From the NCBI GenBank assembly GCA_017428155.1, contig JAFRRJ010000053.1, positions 62,001 to 126,000 of the forward strand: DNA of 64,000 bases, written 5' to 3'. This document shows, one piece after another, positions 26,269-34,452 of the stretch (position 1 is its first letter; each line of letters opens with the position of its first letter). The notes beneath the pieces were generated by a model. The model was given only the letters and a program-made list of their open reading frames with translations, did not search any database and was not told the DNA's origin. The DNA is from Clostridiales bacterium. GTDB taxonomy: Bacteria > Bacillota > Clostridia > Saccharofermentanales > Saccharofermentanaceae. The translations under genes and the position numbers were made by a program.

Positions 26269-27234
26269 TTATGAGTAAATAGCCAGTTTTATGGAACCGG
26301 GAACACACTCAAAGGTAACTCTGTGTCCCGAGAAGTCCTCACCGTCGTAATTGCCGTTCAGATCTCTTGAGCCCGTTGCCTCGACAGTGACCACGGTCGT
26401 AACGAAATTATCTATCTCCTTGTAGCCGTCGTGCTTTCCGTTCTTGTACTTGGTTATCAGATAGAGGGATCTCGGAAGACCCACTGCATCTATTGCACAG
26501 CAGTTAAGAAGACCATCGTCGATCTTTGCCTGGGGCGCCGGGCAGAAGCCGTCACCGTAATAAGAAGCATTGCAGACAGCGATCAGGGTATGTCTGGTCT
26601 TGACCGATTCATTCGGCTTGCCGTCAGCCCTTAAAGCATTGAACTTGAAGTCAAAATGCCTGTTTCCGAACAGACATCCGAATGCAGACGTGATATATGC
26701 AGTATTTCTTACAAAACTCGAATTAGGATGAGCCAGCACCTTGCCCTTGGCCCTGAGCTGAACCTCCGTGTCAAAGCCTATGGATGCAACGTTAAGACAC
26801 CAGGCGGAATTCGCCTCTATCTTGTTGCCGAACCTGTCATACGATATTACCCTGATAAGGTCTGAATTCTTTATTGCGTATTTATCACTGTATATGTCTT
26901 TCAGACAGACCTCACAGTTGCGTCTGTGATTCTCATCCATTATGGATCTCGTGAAGTCATTTCCCGTGCCCAAAGGTATAAGTGCCATCGGAGTGCCGGA
27001 CTGGGCAAGCGAATTAGCGACCTCGTGCATAGTTCCGTCGCCGCCGCATGCCACGACCATCAAGTCTTGTTCGCCTGCAGCTCTTTTTGCAGCTTCGCTC
27101 GCATGACCGGCAAATTCGGTATAGATAATCCCGGTCTCTTCAGGATACTTTGCGGAATACTCTGAGACAGCAGACTTGAACCTTGCCAACACTTTGGGTT
27201 CGGCTCTGCTGTTAACGATGAATAACTTCTTCAT
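26269..27234 (-). CDS. Diacylglycerol kinase-family lipid kinase
   Basis: The 321-residue protein has the DAGK catalytic domain: VACGGDGTMHEV with GGDGT at 64-68 and IPLGTGNDFTRS. The first glycine-rich loop usually NPxSG is NSRAEPK here. The C-terminal beta-sandwich includes VCNASYYGDGFCPAPQAKIDDGLL, typical of YegS/DgkB-type kinases. It probably phosphorylates diacylglycerol or a related lipid at the membrane face. It follows the ACP gene by 13 nt, so it may belong to the same lipid-related operon. Confidence 0.9.
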   Translation of the reverse strand: MKKLFIVNSRAEPKVLARFKSAVSEYSAKYPEETGIIYTEFAGHASEAAKRAAGEQDLMVVACGGDGTMHEVANSLAQSGTPMALIPLGTGNDFTRSIMDENHRRNCEVCLKDIYSDKYAIKNSDLIRVISYDRFGNKIEANSAWCLNVASIGFDTEVQLRAKGKVLAHPNSSFVRNTAYITSAFGCLFGNRHFDFKFNALRADGKPNESVKTRHTLIAVCNASYYGDGFCPAPQAKIDDGLLNCCAIDAVGLPRSLYLITKYKNGKHDGYKEIDNFVTTVVTVEATGSRDLNGNYDGEDFSGHRVTFECVPGSIKLAIYS

Positions 27235-27247
27235 TGAAATACCGTCT

Positions 27248-27511
27248 TTATGCTTTTTCTGAAAGTCTGACTACAACGTCGATCATATCATCAACGGTCT
27301 TGACTTCATCAAGAAGCTCGTCGGGAAGACGTACATTATAGGTCTCTTCAACATCGATTACGAATTCATAAAGCTGAAGTGAATCAAAAGGCAGATCAGA
27401 ATTAAACTCAAGGTCTGAGGTGATCTCGTCGGGAGATATCTCCAGTGTCTCAGCCATGATCCTTATAACGTCACTCTTGACTTTTTCTCTGAAATTATCC
27501 GAGTCTGCCAT
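27248..27511 (-). CDS. Acyl carrier protein
   Basis: The 87-residue small acidic protein has the phosphopantetheine site Ser44 in PFDSLQLYEF and the ACP helix pattern around it. I chose the ATG at 27511 (GGAG about 10 nt upstream). It starts 1 nt after the MarR-family gene ends, so translation is probably coupled. It may serve fatty acid synthesis under that regulator; a specialised ACP cannot be excluded. Confidence 0.88.
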   Translation of the reverse strand: MADSDNFREKVKSDVIRIMAETLEISPDEITSDLEFNSDLPFDSLQLYEFVIDVEETYNVRLPDELLDEVKTVDDMIDVVVRLSEKA

Positions 27512-27512
27512 C

Positions 27513-28028
27513 TTATCTCTTCTCCTTGGTTGTATCATTTGCAACCTGGCTAGCAGTTGCCCTTATGTTCTTGCTGTCATCGTAGCGTCTTAACTGCTGC
27601 TCAACATATACATCGACTTCATTTACGAGGTCGAGGAGCTTCTTTCTGTCAGATTCATCATAACCCGCGAGGATATGCTTCGCGAGCACTCTGTGGAACT
27701 TGCTGTTCATACGGCATGCAAGCTTTCCGTTATGGGTGAGACTGATCCTTACGATCCTCTTGTCACGCTTGTCACGCTCCCTGTGGACATAGCCTTTCTT
27801 GACCAGTCTGTCTATGGCAACAGTCAGAGTACCTGTGGTAATCCCCAGGTCTTCAGCGGTCTTGGTCATCGTGCGTGCGTCATAAGGTCCGATTGCAGTA
27901 AGAGTATGCATCTCGGCAATGGACAGGTCCTTAAAGTAACCTGCCTGCAGAGACTTCTCCTCTGTCAAAACAACATTCTCAAAGATCCTTACAAGGGCTT
28001 GAGACATCTGTTCTTCTTCGTTAAGCAA
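27513..28028 (-). CDS. MarR-family regulator, FabT-like
   Basis: The 171-residue winged-helix regulator resembles FabT, the repressor of fatty acid synthesis: the N-terminus has the pattern FENVVLTEEKSLQAGYFKDL then SIAEMHTLTAIG, and the HTH is near residues 55-110 (TKTAEDLGITTGTLTVAIDRL; wing RDKRDKRIVRISLT). I prefer the TTG start at 28028 because GAGAGG lies 6 nt upstream and this keeps the family N-terminus; an ATG at 28007 is the alternative. It overlaps its operator candidate at 28047-28061 and is followed directly by ACP. Confidence 0.85.
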   Translation of the reverse strand: MLNEEEQMSQALVRIFENVVLTEEKSLQAGYFKDLSIAEMHTLTAIGPYDARTMTKTAEDLGITTGTLTVAIDRLVKKGYVHRERDKRDKRIVRISLTHNGKLACRMNSKFHRVLAKHILAGYDESDRKKLLDLVNEVDVYVEQQLRRYDDSKNIRATASQVANDTTKEKR

Positions 28029-28046
28029 AACTATCCTCTCCCAATA

Positions 28047-28069
28047 ATTTGACTTACAAAAGAATTATA
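28047..28069 (-). promoter_or_regulatory. Promoter and FabT-like operator of the marR-acp operon
   Basis: A perfect -10 TATAAT (28064-28069, minus strand) has no clear -35. Just downstream lies ATTTGACTTACAAAA (28047-28061 as read on the plus strand), which matches the FabT palindrome ATTTGATTATCAAAT at 11 of 15 positions. This suggests autoregulation. Confidence 0.4.
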
Positions 28070-28234
28070 ACAAAAAAAGTTGTAAAACAATATTTCTTCT
28101 TACGGGTATTTGATGGTCATGCGAAATGTCTTTCAAATCCTCCGATTTTTGTTCGGAAATGAGACTTGTCTTATACAACGCGAAAAGAATCTGCCTCCGC
28201 GAAGATATTCCGTATCAGTGAAACCGCAACAAGA

Positions 28235-29185
28235 TCACGATTCCGACTTGACTGCCTTCTTGTCTCCGTTAACGAGCACAACAGAAAATACAAGCACAAA
28301 GAGTGCAAGACCGCCCAGTATGAGAACGACTCCGTCACCCATTCCGATTCGCTCCAAAGCAGCGTCGCCGTATGTTCCCATGAGATTGAACAGGATATGG
28401 GTAACAAGCGGCAGGAGAATAGAACGGTATTTATATCTTAAGAATCCGAGGAAGAATCCAAGAACGGATGCATATATTCCCTGAATGAGATTAAGATGCA
28501 TAGCCCCGAATAAGATTCCCGAGATAAGGATTATAAATGCCGGCTTGATGCCTGACTTCTCAAGGTATCCGTATGTTACGCCTCTAAGGCACAACTCCTC
28601 AACAACAGGTCCAAGGATGATGGCGTAGACGACAGTGATCAGGACATTGTTGCCAAGTCCGGCCTGCTCCACAAGCTTTGCATAGGCATTCATAGCGTCA
28701 GGGAATAACCAGATTGCGAGTGTAAACGCAGCAGAGATAGCAAGATTTAGTCCGATTACCACTCCTATAGAAGCAAGTACGGACTTAAATCCGAATATCT
28801 CACCGAGCTTTACCTTGCGGCTTTTCTTAACAAAACCTTTGAAATACCATATGAAGAAAACTACCAGCGCTATGACTGAATATGACAGATAAGCATACAG
28901 ACCGTATTTGTCAGTAAATGTCGTTATAAGCTTTTCCATGAAATCCACAGTATCTGAAGTTATATCCTGTCCGCTTTGAATAAGATCATAGCCGGCCATG
29001 AAGAAAAACGGAATCTGGCAGAACGACTGGATCATTATAAGGACAGCTACCGGTATAACCGAAAGGAATATATATCCTACCCGGACTTTCTTTGCCGGTT
29101 CACTGCCGGCAGTCTGAACTTCATTATTATCCGTTGTCAGGATATCAACGTTCTGCCCAATCTGTTCCGCATTGTTTTCTGACAT
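28235..29185 (-). CDS. CPBP-family intramembrane metalloprotease
   Basis: The 316-residue multi-pass membrane protein of the CAAX protease/bacteriocin-processing (Abi) family has motif 1 EE196-197 with Arg201 (VVEELCLRG), motif 2 FGAMH (His230) and motif 3 HILFN (His263, Asn267). About seven hydrophobic segments follow a polar N-terminus of 33 residues. It cleaves substrates within the membrane; the substrate is unknown. It lies 15 nt downstream of mutS2, apparently in its operon. Confidence 0.9.
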   Translation of the reverse strand: MSENNAEQIGQNVDILTTDNNEVQTAGSEPAKKVRVGYIFLSVIPVAVLIMIQSFCQIPFFFMAGYDLIQSGQDITSDTVDFMEKLITTFTDKYGLYAYLSYSVIALVVFFIWYFKGFVKKSRKVKLGEIFGFKSVLASIGVVIGLNLAISAAFTLAIWLFPDAMNAYAKLVEQAGLGNNVLITVVYAIILGPVVEELCLRGVTYGYLEKSGIKPAFIILISGILFGAMHLNLIQGIYASVLGFFLGFLRYKYRSILLPLVTHILFNLMGTYGDAALERIGMGDGVVLILGGLALFVLVFSVVLVNGDKKAVKSES

Positions 29186-29200
29186 TTTGATTTCCCGCCT

Positions 29201-31693
29201 TTATCTGAATTTAACTATAGTTACACCCGCGTCACCCTCGCCCTGGGCACCTGCCCGGAACGATTCGACCCGGTCGTCCTTGATAAGCATATCCTGAACG
29301 CATGCTCTTAAGGCACCGGTGCCCTTGCCGTGAACGATCCTGGCTTCCCTGATACCTGCAAGAACACAGTCTTCCATATATTTACCGAGCGCCGATTCAG
29401 CTTCTGCAGTCGTCATGCCGATCAGCATGAGCTCCGCTTTAGTAGAGGATGCGGCATTGAACTTAACTTTTCCCATATCCTCAGAACTTGACTTGGTCCT
29501 GAAAGCATTAGCTTTTTGAACAGTCCTTGTTCTGCCCTTCATGAACTCGTCTTTCTGCGCCTTGGTGGGCATCATGAGCTGGCTTTTCTTGACCGCGATC
29601 TTCATGCTTCCGCACAGGATATTGACCGAACCGCTCTTGGAAAGGTCTGACTCGGCTATGCCTGTCTGGCCGAGAGAAGGAACATAATAGCATTCTCCCT
29701 TGATAACTTCCTTTACCGGCTCGCCGCTCAATGCAACAGATTCAGCCGCTTCGTCATCTTCCGAAGAAAGATCACTGATGCCGGCTCTGAGTTTCCTTCT
29801 GATCTTATCGAGTTCCTTCTCGCGCTCAGCCCTGTCCATATCTTTGGATCTGCGTCTTAAGTCGCGGAGTTCTTCCGACAGTTCCTCCTCGTGTTCCTGA
29901 AGGAGTCTCTTCTGCTCGGCACGCATATCGTTTAAGATCTTCGTCTTCGACTGCTTGAGCTTAGCATTCTCTTCTTCAAGTCTTGCTTTCTCTGCCTTGA
30001 GCTCTATGTTGAGCCTGTCATTCTCTGAAGCAAGAGCCGTTGCTCTCTTGGTCTCGGCTTCCGCCTTTGCGATAAGAGCTTCGTAGTTCAATTCATCAGA
30101 AGACATTCTGGATTTAGCGTTTTCGAGGATGTGCTTAGCCAGTCCCAGTTTACTTGAGATAACGAACGCATTGGAAGAACCCGGTCTTCCGGTTATGAGC
30201 TTGTATGTGGGTGCCAGAGTCTCTGTATCGAATTCGCAGGAGGCATTCATTACTCCTTCTGTCGTTTCCGCATATCCCTTGAGTTCCCTGTAGTGCGTCG
30301 TCGACATGACGATGCAGTTCTTCTTTCTTAACTCTTCGATGATGGATATGGCAAGAGCCGCTCCTTCAGCCGGGTCCGTGCCCGAACCGAGCTCGTCCAG
30401 AAGAACGAGTGATCTGCCCTTTATATTCTTCAGGATGAACACGATATTAGACATGTGCGAAGAGAACGTCGAGAGACTCTCTTCTATGCTCTGCTCGTCG
30501 CCTATGTCTGCCAGCACCCTGTCGAAAATGCATACTTCGGATCCGCTCTCTGTCGGGATCGGAATGCCCGCCATGGTCATCATGACAAGCAGTCCGCATG
30601 TCTTAAGAGATACTGTCTTACCGCCCGTGTTAGGACCCGTAACGATCAAAGCATCGTAACTGTCGCCGACTTTGATGTCGACAGGAACAACGCTGTCTCT
30701 GGGGATCAACGGGTGCCTTGCGCCCTTAAGATCGATCCTTCCGTCAAGGTTAAGATCCGGGCAGAAGCAGTTGTTCTCGACTCCGTATTCGCCTCTCGCG
30801 AAAATGTAATCAAGCCTGGATACCAGCCCCATATTGTTTTCGAGAAGGGCGCTTATCGACACGACCTCGTTAGTGAAGACCTTAAGTATTCTCTGGATCT
30901 CAGCCTGCTCCGCGAAGTTTAATTCGGCGATCTTGTTGTTCGCCTCAACTACGCTCATCGGCTCGATAAAGAGCGTCTGTCCTGAGGACGATGCGCCGTG
31001 AACGATGCCCTCGATCCTGCCGTTGAAATCAGCCTTGACCGGAATGCAGTATCTTCCCTCTCTTAAGGTTACGATGCTCTCCTGGAGCATGTCGGCGTGA
31101 TTGGATATAACACGGTCAAGCAATGATCTGATACCGCTTGCGATATTCTTGCGTTCCCTTCTTATCGAAGACAATTCTTTGCTCGCCTTGTCGGACACTT
31201 CATCCTGACCCAGGATCGAACTTTCTATCTTCTCAAGAAGGCTTTGGCATGTCCCGACTTTGTCAACAAGAGCGCAGACATCAGGCTCTGTCTCATCGAC
31301 AAAAGGAGATCCTGCCGACCTTGCTTTGGTAATTGCCTTTTTTACCTCTTCCGAAGCTCTGAGGAAAGATGCAACTTCAAGAAGCTGACCGCATGTCAAT
31401 GTGCCGTCAGCTTTTGCATAAACAAGCGATTCCTTGAGATCCCTCATGCCGCCTAAAGGAAGCATGCCGAATCTCATAATGTGATCCATAGCCTGCCTTG
31501 CGCAGGAAAGCTCTGATTTTACATAGTCCATGTCACAGCATGGAGCCATATCCATACAAAGCTCACGCCCGTAGGAAGTCCTGGCCTTGGCCGTAACGTT
31601 GTCTCTTATCTTGTTAAATTCAAGCGTTTTCAAGACGCGCCCGCGGATCTTCTTCCGCTCAAGGCTCTCTTCAAAACTTATATATTCGTACAT
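29201..31693 (-). CDS. mutS2: MutS2 ATPase with Smr domain
   Basis: The 830-residue MutS homologue has the core/lever region, the ATPase domain with Walker A TGPNTGGKTVS (around residue 350) and LLDELGSGTDPAEGAALA, a long coiled-coil, and a C-terminal Smr domain (about 755-830, RIVHGKGTGALR). In Firmicutes MutS2 suppresses homologous recombination or rescues collided ribosomes rather than mismatch repair. The N-terminus has about 18 residues before the usual beginning (RVLKTLEFNKI); the SD GGGGA lies 11 nt before the ATG used. Confidence 0.95.
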   Translation of the reverse strand: MYEYISFEESLERKKIRGRVLKTLEFNKIRDNVTAKARTSYGRELCMDMAPCCDMDYVKSELSCARQAMDHIMRFGMLPLGGMRDLKESLVYAKADGTLTCGQLLEVASFLRASEEVKKAITKARSAGSPFVDETEPDVCALVDKVGTCQSLLEKIESSILGQDEVSDKASKELSSIRRERKNIASGIRSLLDRVISNHADMLQESIVTLREGRYCIPVKADFNGRIEGIVHGASSSGQTLFIEPMSVVEANNKIAELNFAEQAEIQRILKVFTNEVVSISALLENNMGLVSRLDYIFARGEYGVENNCFCPDLNLDGRIDLKGARHPLIPRDSVVPVDIKVGDSYDALIVTGPNTGGKTVSLKTCGLLVMMTMAGIPIPTESGSEVCIFDRVLADIGDEQSIEESLSTFSSHMSNIVFILKNIKGRSLVLLDELGSGTDPAEGAALAISIIEELRKKNCIVMSTTHYRELKGYAETTEGVMNASCEFDTETLAPTYKLITGRPGSSNAFVISSKLGLAKHILENAKSRMSSDELNYEALIAKAEAETKRATALASENDRLNIELKAEKARLEEENAKLKQSKTKILNDMRAEQKRLLQEHEEELSEELRDLRRRSKDMDRAEREKELDKIRRKLRAGISDLSSEDDEAAESVALSGEPVKEVIKGECYYVPSLGQTGIAESDLSKSGSVNILCGSMKIAVKKSQLMMPTKAQKDEFMKGRTRTVQKANAFRTKSSSEDMGKVKFNAASSTKAELMLIGMTTAEAESALGKYMEDCVLAGIREARIVHGKGTGALRACVQDMLIKDDRVESFRAGAQGEGDAGVTIVKFR

Positions 31694-31730
31694 GGTCTGA
31701 CTGTTCCCCTATCCGTACTCTTCTTACAGA

Positions 31731-32786
31731 TCAACCAAGTCTCTTAGTATTCTCGATGATATCGGGAGTGATGGTCTTTGTCATCTCAAGACCTTCCTCG
31801 ATATCGACATCGGTGATCTCACCGTGCTGTCTTACCACGAGCCTGTTGAATCTCTTTTCCATGAGGCAGTCAATGGCTTTGATTCCCATAAGGCTTGCCA
31901 TAGTCCTGTCTCTTAATGTCGGTGAACCGCCTCTTTGCAGGTGTCCTAAGATCGTGGGACGCGCCTCTATGCCCGTAGCCTCCTCGATCTGCTTGGCGAT
32001 GTCCTCGGCATGACCTACGCCCTCTGCAACGATAACGATGTAGTGCTTCTTGCCTGTGTTGCGGCCGTCAAGGATCACCCTTAATACATCCCTGTTGAAG
32101 TCATAAGGAACTTCAGGTATCAGGATACTCTCTGCACCTGTAGCGATACCGACGTTCAGTGCGATCCAGCCCGCATGTCTGCCCATTACTTCGATAACAC
32201 TGCAGCGCTCGTGCGATGAAGCGGTATCTCTCAGTTTATCGATGCACTGCATAGCAGTGTTCATTGCCGTGTCATATCCGATCGTATATTCAGTTGAAGC
32301 GATATCGTTGTCGATCGTTCCCGGGATGCCGATAACGGGCATTCCGATCCTCGCAAGAGCTCTTGCGCCCTTATAAGAACCGTCGCCGCCGATAACGATA
32401 AGCGCGTCAAGCTCATAAGCTTCCATCATGCGCGCGCCCTTGAGAACGCCCTGATCCGTCATGAATGTCTGGGATCTTGCCGTCATGAGGAATGTACCGC
32501 CGCGCTGCAAAGTCTCTGATACGCTTCTGCCGTCCAAAGGCTTGATCTCGCCCTTCCAGAGTCCGTGATAACCTCTGGTAACGCCATACATCTCGAAGCC
32601 TGCATTGATTCCGGCTCTTACAACGGCTCTGATTGCCGCATTCATGCCCGGGGCATCGCCGCCGCTCGTAAGTACGCCTACACGCTTGACAGGCTCAACG
32701 GTACTCTTATCTATATTGTCATAGTTAGCGGCTCTAAGGCTGCTGATCTCAGGAAGGTTGCTCTCATCATAAAGAAGTCTGCCCAT
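31731..32786 (-). CDS. pfkA: ATP-dependent 6-phosphofructokinase
   Basis: Phosphorylates fructose 6-phosphate to the 1,6-bisphosphate in glycolysis. The ATP loop VLTSGGDAPGMNAAIR follows a 33-residue N-terminal extension not usual for PfkA. VIGGDGSYKGA (Gly-type, ATP rather than PPi), GIPGTIDNDI (catalytic Asp), EVMGRHAGWIA and LGHLQRGG are present. 351 residues from the ATG at 32786, chosen because GGAGG lies 6 nt upstream. The SD can pair into a 6-bp hairpin (32796-32818). A TATAAT (32823-32828) marks the promoter. Confidence 0.96.
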   Translation of the reverse strand: MGRLLYDESNLPEISSLRAANYDNIDKSTVEPVKRVGVLTSGGDAPGMNAAIRAVVRAGINAGFEMYGVTRGYHGLWKGEIKPLDGRSVSETLQRGGTFLMTARSQTFMTDQGVLKGARMMEAYELDALIVIGGDGSYKGARALARIGMPVIGIPGTIDNDIASTEYTIGYDTAMNTAMQCIDKLRDTASSHERCSVIEVMGRHAGWIALNVGIATGAESILIPEVPYDFNRDVLRVILDGRNTGKKHYIVIVAEGVGHAEDIAKQIEEATGIEARPTILGHLQRGGSPTLRDRTMASLMGIKAIDCLMEKRFNRLVVRQHGEITDVDIEEGLEMTKTITPDIIENTKRLG

Positions 32787-32795
32787 AATATGCCT

Positions 32796-32828
32796 CCGAA
32801 AAGCAAAAAGGATTTCGGCATCATTATA
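32796..32828 (-). promoter_or_regulatory. pfkA -10 box and SD-adjacent hairpin
   Basis: A -10 TATAAT (32823-32828, minus strand) has no clear -35. Right after it CCGAAA and TTTCGG form a 6-bp stem whose 3' arm touches the GGAGG SD; the start site would lie within or just before the hairpin, so folding in the mRNA is uncertain. Confidence 0.35.
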
Positions 32829-32897
32829 CACTAAATATTTATTGCTTATTACAGGGCTTGGGCTGAAAAGGACAGTTAACTGACAAAACTGACGGAT

Positions 32898-34376
32898 TTA
32901 AGTATAAACCTCAGACAGGAAGAGCAGTATGACACTGGCAAGATTGATAAGGATCAGGGCGCCTGTCATAAGGAGATGATTCTTCTTCTCCTTGTAGATC
33001 GTTGCAATGAACTCTCTTACAAATGCATTTATCCAGAAATATTTCTTTGTCTTGCTTCCGATGCCTTCAGTCCTGATGCCCTGCGATTCTGCAAGCATGC
33101 CGGATCTGAACACATGGTAATTCGTCGTAGAGAAAGCCGTCTTGAAGTCATCATTTCCGCAGTGTTCCCTGATCTTTTCAACAGAGAGTCTGAAATTCAC
33201 ATCGGTATTGACGGACTTTGTCTCGGCAATGATGTGATCTTCGGAGATCCCCTTGCTTATCAGATAGCGCCTGATGGCCTCGCCTTCTGAAATGACCTCA
33301 TCACTTCCCTGTCCTCCCGTGGGCACGAAAATAATATCCTTGCCGGTCGCGTCCTTCTGCATTTTCGCGAACTCCAAAGCCCTGTCAACTCTGGACTGCA
33401 AAAGCATCGGCAGTGTTCCGTCCTTACGGACCTGGCAGCCGAGGATGAGGATATAGTCCTTATCAAATGCCGGAACGTGCTTTGCCGCCTTGATGCACAC
33501 GGCGATCGTTCCTATGAGGATACATTCGAGATATGTCGTAACCGTCGCTAAAGTGCTCTGCGAGAAGAGCTCGAAAAAATGCCCCGGACCGTTCATTCTG
33601 TGGACATCGATAATATCCGTCTTTTGAAGGAACTCGCCGACGATAATTGGGAAGAAATCCGAAAGACCGATAAACAGGGCAAGGAGCACCGCCAGCATAT
33701 TACGCCAGTTCCACCCCTCCTTTATCATGAGTTCTATGTTGTACTTGGCAACTATGAATGTGGTGACAAAGATCACGGGAAGCGTAAGATATGTGAATGC
33801 CTGTGAACAGTTTTCGATGCTGGAGATGACACCGCTTATTCCATTTTTGTACCCGAGAGCCCTGAACTGGGCAACGGTAAAGAATACTGCAAATACAGCA
33901 AGTCCGAAATATCTGATGTTGTCATAACTGTACAGCGTAGTTTTTGACTGTCTGATGTATTTTCTTATGAAATAGAAAGCCCAGAGCATCAGATACGCGA
34001 TAAGAACGGCAATGACGAGACTGCCCCCTGTAAAGTTGCCTAGAAAGCCTCTCTCGGTAATAACGAGGTTCTTATGGACAATGACATAGACAGAACTGCC
34101 CACACCGCTCTCGCCGGTTATATAGATAAAGACCCTGCCAGGCTTCTTTGCTCTGATGTCAGCGGTAAATCCGTTACCGGTCTGCTGAAAATTCAGTATC
34201 TCGACCTCACCGCCGTCATCAGACAGGACATTTGTTATCTTAAGTTCACCGGAACCGAAATAATCATGATGAACGCAATGATACTCTTTTCCGACATGCA
34301 GAACATAAAGATAGCTTCCCAAAGCTATCACTACAGCCAGGATTATCAGGAACAGCCTGATCTTCAGATCTTTCAT
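32898..34376 (-). CDS. YdcF/DUF218-type membrane protein
   Basis: The 492-residue protein has an N-terminal membrane segment (LRIFLIILAVVIALG-like, residues 5-25), an extracellular beta stretch, then about six membrane segments, and a C-terminal DUF218 (YdcF/SanA) domain at about 305-470: YILILGCQVRKDGTLPMLLQSRVDRAL, VPTGGQGSDEVISEGEAIRRYL, ETKSVNTDVN, and FSTTNYHVFRS. A last membrane segment ends it. DUF218 proteins are linked to the envelope; function not known. I chose the ATG at 34376 because the promoter (34401-34409) lies inside the longer frame. Confidence 0.85.
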   Translation of the reverse strand: MKDLKIRLFLIILAVVIALGSYLYVLHVGKEYHCVHHDYFGSGELKITNVLSDDGGEVEILNFQQTGNGFTADIRAKKPGRVFIYITGESGVGSSVYVIVHKNLVITERGFLGNFTGGSLVIAVLIAYLMLWAFYFIRKYIRQSKTTLYSYDNIRYFGLAVFAVFFTVAQFRALGYKNGISGVISSIENCSQAFTYLTLPVIFVTTFIVAKYNIELMIKEGWNWRNMLAVLLALFIGLSDFFPIIVGEFLQKTDIIDVHRMNGPGHFFELFSQSTLATVTTYLECILIGTIAVCIKAAKHVPAFDKDYILILGCQVRKDGTLPMLLQSRVDRALEFAKMQKDATGKDIIFVPTGGQGSDEVISEGEAIRRYLISKGISEDHIIAETKSVNTDVNFRLSVEKIREHCGNDDFKTAFSTTNYHVFRSGMLAESQGIRTEGIGSKTKKYFWINAFVREFIATIYKEKKNHLLMTGALILINLASVILLFLSEVYT

Positions 34377-34400
34377 GGTATTTACGTCTTTCACGGGACG

Positions 34401-34409
34401 ATTATACCA
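34401..34409 (-). promoter_or_regulatory. Extended -10 promoter of the ydcF-like gene
   Basis: TGGTATAAT on the minus strand fits an extended -10 (TGnTATAAT), which does not need a strong -35. It gives a leader of about 18 nt. Confidence 0.5.
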
Positions 34410-34452
34410 TTTGAACCACAAGTAATAGTGACTGCATTGTCACAATCGGATA

